NCBI GenBank assembly: GCA_023441055.1 | Contig: JAEZQY010000019.1 | Span: 1 to 64,000, forward strand | Length of the DNA: 64,000 nucleotides | Direction: 5' to 3' | Source: Bacillota bacterium | GTDB lineage: Bacteria; Bacillota; Bacilli; Paenibacillales; UBA4045 | Shown here: in pieces, positions 51,984 through 60,783 of the stretch | Layout of the letters: each line of letters opens with the position of its first letter | Numbering within the stretch: the first letter of the stretch is position 1 | Notes under the pieces: model-generated | Database searches by the model: none | Seen by the model: the letters and a program-made list of their open reading frames with translations, nothing else | What the model was told of the DNA's origin: nothing | Position numbers and translations under genes: made by a program

Positions 51984-53240
51984 ATGACGGAGTCGAGAAT
52001 GAGTGAAGCACATATGAATGATCCGGATATGACTGAAACGAATATAACAGATGCGAATAGCGCAGAAGCGAATATGTCCGAGGGGAATATTACTAGAATT
52101 CACATCGATAATCGCGAGTACATCCTGATTGGAACCGCCCATGTGTCCAAGCATAGCGCAGAGCAGGTCAAGCAAGTGATCGAGGCTGAGCGGCCGGATG
52201 CGGTCTGCATTGAACTGGACGAGGGCCGGTATCAATCGATCATGGCGGGCAACAAAGCGAAGGATACGGACATCTTCAAGATTATTAAGGATAAGAAGGC
52301 CACGCTGCTGCTGATCAATCTTGCGGTCTCCTCCTACCAGAAGCGGTTGGCCAAGCAGTTCGGTATCCAGCCAGGGCAAGAGATGATTCAGGGCATTCAG
52401 TCTGCCCGGGAGGTCGGTGCTGCGCTCGTGCTCGCGGACCGCAATATCCAGACGACCTTCGCGCGCATATGGAATAATGTTAGCTTCTGGGGCCGCTCTA
52501 AGCTGATGGTGCAGATCATCTTCAGCATCTTCAGCAGCGAGGATATCTCCGAGGAAGAGCTGGAGAAGATGAAGTCGCAGGACATGCTGGATGCGATGCT
52601 GCAGGAATTCACGGAGAGCTTCCCGCGCCTGAAGGTTCCGCTCATCGATGAGCGTGATCAATATCTGGCACAGAAGATTAGGGAGGCGCCAGGCGAGAAA
52701 ATCGTGGCCGTGCTAGGTGCTGCGCATGTACCCGGTATTAAGGAGGAGATCCACCGGGAGCATGATCTGAATGCGCTCACGTATCTGCCACCGAAGTCCC
52801 GCGCTTGGAGTATTGTCGGCTGGGCTATACCCGCGCTCATTATTGCATTGATTGTGTATACCTTCTTCATGAATCCAGAGGTGGGTCTTCAGCAGACCGT
52901 GAGCTGGGTGCTCTGGACCGGCGTGCTGTCGGCGATCGGCTGCGCGCTGGCGTTCGCCCATCCGCTGGCGATTGTTACGGGGTTCCTCGCGGCTCCGCTC
53001 ACTACGCTGCATCCGCTGCTCGCAGCTGGTTGGTTTGCGGGATTCGCACAGGCCTACTTCAGGCGGCCGACTGTTGGCGACTTCGAGGCGCTATCTGATG
53101 ACGTCACCAGTGTCAAGGGCTTCTGGCGCAACAAGGTGACGCGCATCCTGCTAGTCGTCACGCTGTCGAATGTCGGCGCCTCCTTCGGCACGTTCATAGC
53201 CGGGGCGGATATTCTGCGATTGTTCTTCGGGAACTTGTAA
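51984..53240 (+). CDS. TraB/GumN-family membrane protein
   Basis: 418 residues. The TraB domain (about 40-275) carries GTAHVS (50-55) and IELDEGRY, plus a second conserved GAAHVPG near 243. These metal-site-like motifs resemble those of TIKI/EreA-type hydrolases. Four C-terminal spans follow (about 275-418). In Enterococcus TraB lowers pheromone activity; the general role in other bacteria is unknown. The N-terminal 33 residues are polar and Met/Asn/Glu-rich, built of degenerate short repeats. The ribosome binding site is GAAGGAAGG. Confidence 0.88.
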   Translation: MTESRMSEAHMNDPDMTETNITDANSAEANMSEGNITRIHIDNREYILIGTAHVSKHSAEQVKQVIEAERPDAVCIELDEGRYQSIMAGNKAKDTDIFKIIKDKKATLLLINLAVSSYQKRLAKQFGIQPGQEMIQGIQSAREVGAALVLADRNIQTTFARIWNNVSFWGRSKLMVQIIFSIFSSEDISEEELEKMKSQDMLDAMLQEFTESFPRLKVPLIDERDQYLAQKIREAPGEKIVAVLGAAHVPGIKEEIHREHDLNALTYLPPKSRAWSIVGWAIPALIIALIVYTFFMNPEVGLQQTVSWVLWTGVLSAIGCALAFAHPLAIVTGFLAAPLTTLHPLLAAGWFAGFAQAYFRRPTVGDFEALSDDVTSVKGFWRNKVTRILLVVTLSNVGASFGTFIAGADILRLFFGNL

Positions 53241-53319
53241 GGTGATAGATGAGGTGACGCTGAGGCGACAGATGAAGTAATGTGAAGCCTGAGGCGATGT
53301 TTGTACGCGATGTAGACAT

Positions 53320-53356
53320 AGGCGCAGTGAGCGATGAGAGCTCACTGCGCCTTTTT
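53320..53356 (+). terminator. Rho-independent terminator of the TraB-family gene
   Basis: AGGCGCAGTGAGC pairs with GCTCACTGCGCC and is followed by TTTTT. The rest of the 53241-53564 gap has only a spaced inverted repeat GGAGAGGTG (53385-53393) / CACCTCTCC (53435-53443). Confidence 0.9.
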
Positions 53357-53564
53357 GGCGTTGGAATCTGGCACTGCATGGCGGGGAGAGGTGTAACAGG
53401 AGCGTGCAGTCCCTTCTACCTGACTACCCGGTCCCACCTCTCCAACCTGGAAAATACATCCGAATAACCCAAAACATAAACTTAGAGCAGTGAAACCTTA
53501 TCGCAGTCCCCTCCGTCTGAGAGCCTGAACAAACTATACAGACAAACATAGGAGTGGATTCAAC

Positions 53565-54281
53565 ATGAGTAAATTCATCAAGCTAGTAACGTTAACAATC
53601 GCGCTGACGATGGTGCTAAGCGCTTGCTCAGGAGCGAATAACGACGGCAATGCGCAAGTGGATACCGGCAGCGAGAGCAGCTCGAATCAGAGTGGGACTA
53701 GCGGAGCGGGCAACGATAGCGATGCGGACGGCGGCACGGAGGATGGCGACGCAACGGATAACGATACTGACGGCAGCAGTAATGATGGCGACAGCAGCAA
53801 CGGCGACAATGACAGCGACAATAACAGTAACTCCGCAGGCGGCGGCAGCGACCCAAGCCCTGGCAAGGACGAGCCTGGAGCAGATGATGGCGCGTTGACG
53901 ACTGGTGCAATTATCGAAGCAATGACTACTGCTGTGGAGCAGCCTATGCAGATGGAGCTGGAGCCAGAGCTGGTGAAGGATTGGTATCATCTGGATCCGG
54001 CTCTCCTTGAGGAATACACCATTAGAATCCCGATGATGAATGTAAAGACGAATGAGCTCGCCGTACTCAAAGTCAAAGACGCAGCCGATCTCCCAGTTGT
54101 GCAAGCGGCAATCGAGCAGCGCGCGGCTGACGTACAGAAGCAATTCGAGACGTATCTGCCTGACCAGTATGAGAATGCTAAGAATTACAAGCTGATCACA
54201 GAAGGCAACTATATCCTGTTCGTGATCTCAGAGAGCGCCGATGAGCTCGTGGCTGTATTCAACGAGACAATCGCGCAATAA
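53565..54281 (+). CDS. DUF4358-like lipoprotein with acidic low-complexity linker
   Basis: 238 residues. The lipoprotein signal peptide ends VLSAC (Cys 21). Residues 25-115 are almost only Asp, Ser, Gly, Asn, Glu and Thr. The folded part (120-238) resembles DUF4358, with a YTIRIPMMNVKTNELAVLKVKDAADL core. DUF4358 genes often neighbour MBOAT acyltransferases, as here: the MBOAT start is 11 bp downstream. It may be an outer-surface accessory factor for polymer O-acetylation, with the acidic spacer spanning the wall. The function is not established. Confidence 0.75.
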   Translation: MSKFIKLVTLTIALTMVLSACSGANNDGNAQVDTGSESSSNQSGTSGAGNDSDADGGTEDGDATDNDTDGSSNDGDSSNGDNDSDNNSNSAGGGSDPSPGKDEPGADDGALTTGAIIEAMTTAVEQPMQMELEPELVKDWYHLDPALLEEYTIRIPMMNVKTNELAVLKVKDAADLPVVQAAIEQRAADVQKQFETYLPDQYENAKNYKLITEGNYILFVISESADELVAVFNETIAQ

Positions 54282-54291
54282 CTAGACGGCT

Positions 54292-55674
54292 ATGGTATTC
54301 AGCAGCTTACTCTTCTTGTTCTTATTCCTGCCAGCGGTGCTAGCGATGCACCACATTGCACCCTGGCGGTTTAAGAACCTAATCCTGTTCATCATGAGCT
54401 TGATCTTCTACGCATGGGGGGAGCCCGTCTACATCATCCTCATGCTCTTCTCTACGCTCACCGATTACCTCTTCGGGCTGCTTCTGGACAGGCCGGGCGC
54501 ATCGCCTACAGCCCGCAGAATGATTGTTGCCGCCTCCATCCTGATCAATTTGGGCGTGCTCGGCTTTTTCAAATATGCGGACTTCCTCATCCAGAATGTG
54601 AACAACCTGCTCGGGATGCAGCTTCCGCTAACGGAGCTGCCGCTCCCGATCGGGATCTCGTTCTATACGTTCCAATCCATGTCCTACATCATCGACGTGT
54701 ACCGCGGACAGGTGAAGGCGCAGCGCAACTGGATTGATTTCGGCACGTACATCGCGCTGTTCCCGCAATTGGTCGCCGGACCCATCGTGCAATACGGCAC
54801 AATCGTGGAGCAGCTGCAGAAGCGTACAGTCACCATGACGATGTTCGCAGAGGGCGTGCGCCGATTCACCACAGGATTAGCGATGAAGGTGCTGCTGGCC
54901 AACAATATCGGTCTGCTCTGGAACACCATTTCGACCGCCAATATCGACGAGCTGCCTGTGTTGACAGCGTGGCTGGGCATCATTGCATTCGCCTTCCAGA
55001 TTTACTTCGACTTCTGCGGCTATTCCCATATGGCGATCGGACTCGGGCTGATGCTAGGCTTCCGCTTCAACGAGAACTTCAACGCTCCGTACACAGCACA
55101 GAGTATTACCGACTTCTGGCGGCGCTGGCATATCTCGCTCGGCAGCTGGTTCAAGACCTACGTCTACATCCCGCTCGGCGGGAATCGCAGGGGGCTCCTC
55201 TTGCAGATCCGCAACATCCTCATCGTCTGGATGCTGACCGGCATCTGGCACGGGGCGAGCTGGAACTTCCTGCTGTGGGGGTTATACTTCGGAGTGATTC
55301 TGCTGCTTGAGAAAATAGGGCTCCTAAAGCTGCTCCAAACCCTCCCCCGCTGGGCGAGGCATGTATATGCGCTTCTGCTTATTCTAATCGGATGGGTGCT
55401 GTTCGCATTCGATCAATTGTCGGAAGGACTCCGCTATCTCGGCGCGATGCTGGGATGGAACCAGCAATCGCTGTGGAACGCGGATACGCTTTATTTCGGC
55501 TATACGAATATTGTGCTTCTCATGATACTAGTCATGGCTTGTCTGCCCAATCGGGTGAAGCTCGGCGGCAGAGCGGCCATGCTGAACCCGGTCTGGTATG
55601 GTCTGCTATTTATTCTATCCATTGCTTATCTGGTAGATGCTACGTTCAATCCATTCTTATACTTTCGCTTCTAG
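54292..55674 (+). CDS. MBOAT membrane O-acyltransferase (AlgI/PatA/DltB-like)
   Basis: 460 residues, about 11 spans. MBOAT motifs are FYTFQSMSYIIDVYRG, FWRRWHISLGSWFKTYVYIPLGGN and the catalytic His in GIWHGASWNFLLWG (H320). These proteins carry acetyl groups across the membrane for O-acetylation of alginate, peptidoglycan or other cell-surface polymers. The gene has no clear ribosome binding site and follows the lipoprotein gene by 11 bp, suggesting coupled translation. The DHHW protein encoded next is its expected outer acetyltransferase partner. Confidence 0.92.
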   Translation: MVFSSLLFLFLFLPAVLAMHHIAPWRFKNLILFIMSLIFYAWGEPVYIILMLFSTLTDYLFGLLLDRPGASPTARRMIVAASILINLGVLGFFKYADFLIQNVNNLLGMQLPLTELPLPIGISFYTFQSMSYIIDVYRGQVKAQRNWIDFGTYIALFPQLVAGPIVQYGTIVEQLQKRTVTMTMFAEGVRRFTTGLAMKVLLANNIGLLWNTISTANIDELPVLTAWLGIIAFAFQIYFDFCGYSHMAIGLGLMLGFRFNENFNAPYTAQSITDFWRRWHISLGSWFKTYVYIPLGGNRRGLLLQIRNILIVWMLTGIWHGASWNFLLWGLYFGVILLLEKIGLLKLLQTLPRWARHVYALLLILIGWVLFAFDQLSEGLRYLGAMLGWNQQSLWNADTLYFGYTNIVLLMILVMACLPNRVKLGGRAAMLNPVWYGLLFILSIAYLVDATFNPFLYFRF

Positions 55675-55689
55675 AGGAGGCTGCTGCTG

Positions 55690-56829
55690 ATGAATAGGCG
55701 ATCAGATCGCATGCTGGTTTGGGGCTTCGCCCTCACACTGTTCGTCATGATGACCGCACTGCTGCTCATGCCGGCACAGCGCTTCTCGGAGCTGGAAAAC
55801 CGCTATCTGCAAGGCATCCCTGAGCTGACTTGGGACAGCCTGATCTCGCGCGCCTTCGCCGACGAGGTGGAGCTCTACTTGTCCGATCAATTCCCGCTGC
55901 GGGGACAGTGGATAGCCGTGAAGTCTGCGATGGAGCGGCTGCGATTGCAGCGCGAGAACAACGGCATCTACTTCGGTCAGGACGGATACTTGCTCGAGAA
56001 GTTCGAGCAGCCAGATGAGGAGAAGCTGAGGCGATATGTGGAGGCGTTGAACAAGTTCGCAGCGAATCAACAGGATGCCGCGATCAGCTTCCTGCTGGCG
56101 CCTACATCAATTGGTATATATCCGGATCGCTTGCCCTGGCTGGCCTCGGCGTTTCCGCAAGAGAAGGTGAACCGAGAGATAGCCGAGCTCCTGACCGATC
56201 GTGTGAGCTTCCTCGACGGCTTCGACATCCTCGCGCCCCATGCGGATGAACAGCTTTACTATAAGACGGATCACCACTGGACAACACGAGGTGCCTATCT
56301 TGCTTATGCGGCATATGCGCGTCAGATGGGGTGGATGCCGCTCGCGGAGGACGCGTTCGAGATCATCACGGTGAGCGATTCCTTCCTCGGGAGCTATCAC
56401 ACGAAGAGTCTATACAGCGGCGCTAAGCCTGATTCGATTGAAGTATACCGTCCTCATGATGCGGTGAACACCACGATGCATGTGGCCGATACGGGAGAGC
56501 GATTGGAGACCATGTATGCCGATCAATACTTGGAGAAGAAGGATCAATATGCGTACTTCCTCGGCGGTGTGCATGCACTGGTGACGCTGACAAGCGAGCT
56601 TGACCGCGGGACTGCTGATCTGGAGCGGCTGCTGGTGGTGAAGGACTCCTACGCGCATAATCTATTGCCGTTCCTGACCCTTCATGTGCCAGAAATTCAT
56701 GTCATCGATATTCGCTATTACAACGGCAGTATCAGTGCGTATATGACCCAGCATGGGCTGGACGATGTGCTGCTGCTGTTCAATACGAGTACGTTCGTGG
56801 AGAATCAGTCGATTCTAGGTTTGAGATAA
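55690..56829 (+). CDS. DHHW-motif protein (AlgX/AlgJ-like SGNH acetyltransferase partner)
   Basis: 379 residues. One N-terminal membrane span (about 10-28) holds the protein outside the cell. The motif YKTDHHWTTRGAYLAY places D194-H195-H196-W197, the Asp/His pair of AlgJ/AlgX-type SGNH acetyltransferases. A Ser-containing VVKDSYAHNLLPFL near 315 supplies the probable nucleophile. It takes acetyl from the MBOAT pore and puts it on a polysaccharide. GAGGAGG precedes the start. Polymer identity is unknown; no polysaccharide synthase is nearby. Confidence 0.88.
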   Translation: MNRRSDRMLVWGFALTLFVMMTALLLMPAQRFSELENRYLQGIPELTWDSLISRAFADEVELYLSDQFPLRGQWIAVKSAMERLRLQRENNGIYFGQDGYLLEKFEQPDEEKLRRYVEALNKFAANQQDAAISFLLAPTSIGIYPDRLPWLASAFPQEKVNREIAELLTDRVSFLDGFDILAPHADEQLYYKTDHHWTTRGAYLAYAAYARQMGWMPLAEDAFEIITVSDSFLGSYHTKSLYSGAKPDSIEVYRPHDAVNTTMHVADTGERLETMYADQYLEKKDQYAYFLGGVHALVTLTSELDRGTADLERLLVVKDSYAHNLLPFLTLHVPEIHVIDIRYYNGSISAYMTQHGLDDVLLLFNTSTFVENQSILGLR

Positions 56830-56916
56830 ACAATATTTTACTGGTCTGCTGCTCGATTTGTTTATACGATATGGAGTGTAAGCAAAACGACAACTAGACT
56901 AGGAGAGAAGCAGTAG

Positions 56917-59022
56917 ATGAACAAGTTGAAGCACGTATTACTAACCGCGATAGCGCTGCTTATGTTGTGCGCCGCTACCCATGCGCTAGCAGCTGCGAAG
57001 ACATTCACCGATGTGAATGCTTCGCACTGGGCGAAGTCCTCGATTGATTACTTAACCGATCGTGAAGTGATCTACGGTTATCAGGATGGACGGTATGGGG
57101 TGAGTGATCCGATCACGAGAGCGCAGGCTGCCAGTATGATTATGCGAACCTTCGGCTGGGGGGATCTGTCTGGACAGGAGGATCCCGGATACCCGGACTT
57201 GCAGCCGAGTCATTGGGCGTATAATGAGATTGCCGCTCTGTATGGCTTAGGTATATTCACGCCTGAAGGCAGCTACAAGCCGAATCAACCGGTGACGCGC
57301 GCTGAGATGGCGGATATGCTGGTGAAGGCGTTCGATCTGTACAGCATCACGGCCGTGAAGTTTACAGATTTAACGCGTGACCATTGGGCTTATGAATCGA
57401 TTAATAGATTAGCGGGCAAGGGCGTTACGAGCGGCTATCCAGACGGCAGCTTCCGTCCGGATGCGAATGTGACGCGGGCAGAATTCGCAGTATTGATGAC
57501 GAAGGTGCTGAAGGAGGATTACAGCACCGTTCGGCCAGGCTTCGATGGCGCGATTTATGATCTTGAGGTTGGCGGTCAGACGTATCAGTTAGACGAGCCG
57601 TTATTGCTGACGGATCGCTGGCTCGCGCCTGCTGAGCTGTTCGAGAAGATGGGCTATTACCTGGAGTCTCATGCGGCCGGTGAGCTGGACATTACGACGA
57701 CCGATGGGCGAGTGATTCACTTGTACGAAGGTCAATTCGAGGTGTGGGTGGGCGACACCTCTGTACAGGTGGATAATCCACTTGTCCGTATGAATGGGCA
57801 GTATTATATTGCTGTTCACGGCATTCTTGAAGTGCTGGAGAAGCCGTTGGTGTTCTATCCGGATCAGTTTATTATCCGACTAGAGTCACCAAGAATCACC
57901 GTTGCACAGATCAATCGCGAGCTGCCAGAGGCGGTTGTGCGTGTCATTCACAGTGATCAGCCTTACTGGCATTGGTCGAAGCGAGATCGAGATTACCTGG
58001 AGCTTATTCGCCGCGACGGAGCAGCTGGTAAGAGCGAGCAGCTGCTAGAGGAGATGAAGCAGCTGACCGATACGTATTACGCAGTTGAGCAGGAGAAGCT
58101 GGTTATTCGAGGCGTGAATTACTTCTCGGATAGTGTATCGGGTAAGCTCGATGCCATCAGCCGCGGCATAGAGGCGCGATATAAGCTGCTGTATGCTGCA
58201 GAGCCGTATGCTTATCCAGCCGTTGGGACCAGCGGCGCGGTAGGAGGCTTCAGCGCGAACAGATACGAATTCGATTATATCGTCTACGACCATAACTATG
58301 ACCACTACCCTAGGAATAAACAGCTATTAATTGATGCAATTAACACGAATACAGATCTTCCGCTCGAGCAATTCAAGGGATTGAATATTCACGCTATTCC
58401 ATTCTCCATCCGTGAGGTAGCTGCTGATGGCAGCGCGCAGACATGGGCCGGGCTTGCTTCGGGCTCCAGACAGATGCTTGTTGTAAATTCTGGTGTCGGC
58501 ACCTTCGTCCATGAATTCGGGCATAACTGGGACAGCAGATACGGCGATCACACCGCTTATCTGAAGCTGCGCGGTAAAGAAGGCTACACGCCGAAGTCCT
58601 CCGATTGGGCGGATCGTGTGGTCGAGAACTTCGCTGAGGATTTCGTGGCGGCTTTCCTGACTGGTCCTGACGGCGATGCGCATAAAGGCGTATTCGGTCA
58701 GCCGACCAGCGAACAGATCGCAGCGATTCGTCAATTCGTCAGCGAGCGTACGCCTGCAGCTGTGACGGAAGAGGACGAGCTGATCATCAACGGCGCGATT
58801 TTGCTGCCGGATGTGCTGGCTGCCGTAGATGGCAAGTTGCATGTTCAAGGCAAGTCCAGTCATCATCTATTCGGTATGATTAAGCATATCGCATCAGGTA
58901 CCGAGACTACGATCGACTTCACAGCGAACAGTCAAATGGTCGATCAAGTTGTACAGCTGCCTGAGCCAGGCATCTATCAGGTGAACATCGGCGGCAAGAG
59001 CATGATGATTGTGTATCCATAG
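56917..59022 (+). CDS. SLH-anchored zinc metalloprotease with copper-amine-oxidase-N-like domain
   Basis: 701 residues. Signal peptide (1-25), then three SLH repeats (about 28-195; FTDVNASHWAKSSIDYL, YPDLQPSHWAYNEIAAL, FTDLTRDHWAYESINRL) for attachment to the cell wall. A Cu_amine_oxidN1-like domain lies at about 205-320. The peptidase domain spans about 340-620, with FVHEFGHNWD giving zinc ligands H532 and H536 and catalytic E533. The third ligand is E570 or E574 in VENFAEDF, the pattern of gluzincin peptidases. A C-terminal beta domain follows. Substrate unknown. GGAGAG precedes the start. Confidence 0.85.
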   Translation: MNKLKHVLLTAIALLMLCAATHALAAAKTFTDVNASHWAKSSIDYLTDREVIYGYQDGRYGVSDPITRAQAASMIMRTFGWGDLSGQEDPGYPDLQPSHWAYNEIAALYGLGIFTPEGSYKPNQPVTRAEMADMLVKAFDLYSITAVKFTDLTRDHWAYESINRLAGKGVTSGYPDGSFRPDANVTRAEFAVLMTKVLKEDYSTVRPGFDGAIYDLEVGGQTYQLDEPLLLTDRWLAPAELFEKMGYYLESHAAGELDITTTDGRVIHLYEGQFEVWVGDTSVQVDNPLVRMNGQYYIAVHGILEVLEKPLVFYPDQFIIRLESPRITVAQINRELPEAVVRVIHSDQPYWHWSKRDRDYLELIRRDGAAGKSEQLLEEMKQLTDTYYAVEQEKLVIRGVNYFSDSVSGKLDAISRGIEARYKLLYAAEPYAYPAVGTSGAVGGFSANRYEFDYIVYDHNYDHYPRNKQLLIDAINTNTDLPLEQFKGLNIHAIPFSIREVAADGSAQTWAGLASGSRQMLVVNSGVGTFVHEFGHNWDSRYGDHTAYLKLRGKEGYTPKSSDWADRVVENFAEDFVAAFLTGPDGDAHKGVFGQPTSEQIAAIRQFVSERTPAAVTEEDELIINGAILLPDVLAAVDGKLHVQGKSSHHLFGMIKHIASGTETTIDFTANSQMVDQVVQLPEPGIYQVNIGGKSMMIVYP

Positions 59023-59045
59023 TCGAACAAAATGCTAGTCATAGA

Positions 59046-59108
59046 GCGGGTTCAATCCTTCCTCGGTGTCTTTCTCGCGAGGATAGATTGGATCCGTTCT
59101 TTATTTGT
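59046..59108 (+). terminator. Imperfect terminator after the metalloprotease gene
   Basis: GGGTTCAATCCTTCCTCG pairs with CGAGGATAGATTGGATCC at about 14 of 18 positions, followed by GTTCTTTATTTG. Confidence 0.5.
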
Positions 59109-59153
59109 AGAAGTATAAGCTTTCAAGGTAGTAGAAGGCTTCCGCTTAAGGGG

Positions 59154-59356
59154 TTAGTTGAAATTACTTCAACTAAATCGAAGATTTTGTTGGATTTTCG
59201 ATGGATAGTTTAAATCTGTTTACCTATTTTCGGAGAAGTGGGGCATATGGGGCGGAATTCGCGGTCATCGTGAAAATTAGCTTAAAGGATTTAACCTAAA
59301 TCACCAAAAGTAGCTGAAAATGCGATTATAGTGTAAAGGATTTCAACTAAGTCACC
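59154..59356. repeat. Non-coding region with hairpin and repeated 23-mers
   Basis: TTAGTTGAA-ATTAC-TTCAACTAA (59154-59176) is a perfect 9-bp hairpin. TAAAGGATTT-[AC]-[AC]... units at 59283-59305 and 59334-59356 match at 20 of 23 bases, 51 bases apart, and share ACTAA-TC with the hairpin arm. There are no supported genes in 59023-59445. I read this as a degenerate intergenic repeat region. Confidence 0.6.
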
Positions 59357-59365
59357 GTCACCGCA

Positions 59366-59416
59366 CCGGCTTGAACACCCGTGCCCTCCTTATGCGAGCA
59401 CGAGTGTTCAAGCCGG
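59366..59416. terminator. Strong hairpin downstream of the alpha/beta hydrolase
   Basis: CCGGCTTGAACAC pairs with GTGTTCAAGCCGG, extended by GTGC/GCAC. It follows the stop of the minus-strand hydrolase by 30 bp. No T-run. Confidence 0.65.
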
Positions 59417-59445
59417 AATCGTCCAGTGATAACGGTGAGGCTGTG

Positions 59446-60228
59446 CTAATTGATAAAGGAGTGCAGAAGTTGATTGAACGTATCCCGTTCCTCATAAAAT
59501 GCGCCATGTCCGCTATATGTGAAAGGAGCTAGCTGGGAATGGCGAATCTTCCTGCTGAGCTCTTGCGCTTGCGAGAATGGGATGACCTGATCGTGAATGC
59601 CATGAATGATTAGGGTTGGAACGTGGATAGCGGATAAGTCGGATTCGAGATTGGAATCCCTGAGCATCACGATAACCGCTGCTGTCGACCAGCCTGCTGC
59701 CTGCAGTCCCAGCTGGATGAACCAATCCGAGAAGGGCTCGCTGATATACTGGAAGAAGAAGCTCTCTGTGACATCCCGCATCATCTTAGGCCGATCATGA
59801 CAAGCTGTAGTTAGCAGTTCAGCGGCTTTCTCGTCCGTGAAGCCTGTAGGCGCGGCGGCATCGATCAGGACAAGCTTGGATACGCCGAAGCCATGATGCC
59901 GAGCCATGTAGCGAATGGCGATCGCTCCGCCCGTGGAATGACCTACCAGCGTGAAGGCATCTAATCCAAGCACATGGACGACCGCTCGAATATCATCCGC
60001 CAATCGGTCGTAATGATAGCCATGGAACGGTTTATCTGATCTGCCGAAGCCTCTCCAGTCTATCCCGATACAGCGATATCCCAACGCGGGCAGTACATTG
60101 AATTGATACTCGAATTGCAGGTGACTGAGCGGCCAGCCATGGATGAATACGATGGTCTTATTGCCTTGCGGATTCACATCCTCCACATATAAATTGACTC
60201 CTGTCTCAACAGGCACATAGTATCCCAT
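59446..60228 (-). CDS. Alpha/beta hydrolase (haloperoxidase/lipase-like)
   Basis: About 260 residues. Oxyanion HGWPLSH, nucleophile elbow GHSTGGA, acid in IHGIHDQVIP, catalytic His in YSGHGAFYEE: a complete Ser-Asp-His triad of the kind found in non-heme chloroperoxidase-like esterases. The longest frame starts at 60390, but its first 50 residues overlap the divergent neighbour. AGGGGG lies before ATG 60234/60228, which I take as the start. There is no signal peptide from that start, so cytoplasmic. Substrate unknown. Confidence 0.85.
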   Translation of the reverse strand: MGYYVPVETGVNLYVEDVNPQGNKTIVFIHGWPLSHLQFEYQFNVLPALGYRCIGIDWRGFGRSDKPFHGYHYDRLADDIRAVVHVLGLDAFTLVGHSTGGAIAIRYMARHHGFGVSKLVLIDAAAPTGFTDEKAAELLTTACHDRPKMMRDVTESFFFQYISEPFSDWFIQLGLQAAGWSTAAVIVMLRDSNLESDLSAIHVPTLIIHGIHDQVIPFSQAQELSRKIRHSQLAPFTYSGHGAFYEERDTFNQLLHSFIN

Positions 60229-60364
60229 AAGCATTCCCCCTATGCAGGTGATGATGATCAGTAGCATGATATTCACCCAGTGGCCCAATGTTGTCATGCG
60301 CAAGGAATGATTCATATTGAGCGCTCCGCAGCATACACATGCTGTATAGAGGAGTGTGATCGAT

Positions 60365-60730
60365 ATGAATGATGGAAACGATGTGGACAAGATGGTCAGA
60401 CGCTATTATCAATTGAAGCAAAAGCAGAAGGAGACCGAACAGGAGCTGTCATCACTCCGCGGGAACCTCCTGCAGCATTGCCAGGAGCGGGAAGTGACAG
60501 AGCTGGAGTCTGGCGGCTATAAGGTGAAGCTCATTCAGCAGGAACGCAAGGAATTCGATGATAACAAGCTGTATCAGGCACTTCCTGATCCGGAGATCTG
60601 GCGGCTGATGTCCAAGCCCGATCCGAGTAAGATCGCAGGACTTCTTAAGCTGAATGTGATTTCGGCGGAGAAAATCAAGGACGCTTATACAGTTAAGCAG
60701 ATTACACTGCTGCAAGTCGATCGGAAATGA
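60365..60730 (+). CDS. Small coiled-coil protein of unknown function
   Basis: About 121 residues. Residues 10-50 form a charged coiled coil (YYQLKQKQKETEQELSSLRGNLLQ). The second half contains LPDPEIWRLMSKPDPSKIAGLLKLNVISAEKI, resembling small DNA- or nuclease-associated phage-type proteins only loosely. I do not recognise it. The start is ATG 60365 (GAGGAG 10 bases before); GTG 60356 is too close to the site. It diverges from the hydrolase and ends at a clear terminator-like hairpin. Confidence 0.6.
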   Translation: MNDGNDVDKMVRRYYQLKQKQKETEQELSSLRGNLLQHCQEREVTELESGGYKVKLIQQERKEFDDNKLYQALPDPEIWRLMSKPDPSKIAGLLKLNVISAEKIKDAYTVKQITLLQVDRK

Positions 60731-60733
60731 ATA

Positions 60734-60774
60734 GAAGAGGCGCTCCCACAATAAGATGTGCGGGGCGCCTCTTC
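60734..60774 (+). terminator. Terminator hairpin after the small protein gene
   Basis: GAAGAGGCGC (60734-60743) pairs with GCGCCTCTTC (60765-60774), with an inner CCCACA-type loop. Confidence 0.75.
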
Positions 60775-60783
60775 GCTTGTCCA

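Noticed and set aside
51903..52661. 252-codon minus-strand frame opposite the TraB-family gene
   Set aside because: Antisense to the GTAHVS domain, with a repetitive Ile/His/Arg-rich tail produced by the N-terminal repeats.
51984..53240. Sex-pheromone shutdown system of a conjugative plasmid
   Set aside because: TraB/GumN proteins are widespread on chromosomes; no other conjugation genes are present.
53628..54143. Cys/Arg/Ala-rich frames antisense and out of frame in the lipoprotein gene
   Set aside because: By-products of the Asp/Ser/Gly/Asn low-complexity tract; the lipoprotein frame has signal peptide, lipobox and a folded C-terminus.
59283..59356. CRISPR array
   Set aside because: Only two related units with 51-bp spacing and 20/23 identity, no third regular unit and no cas genes.
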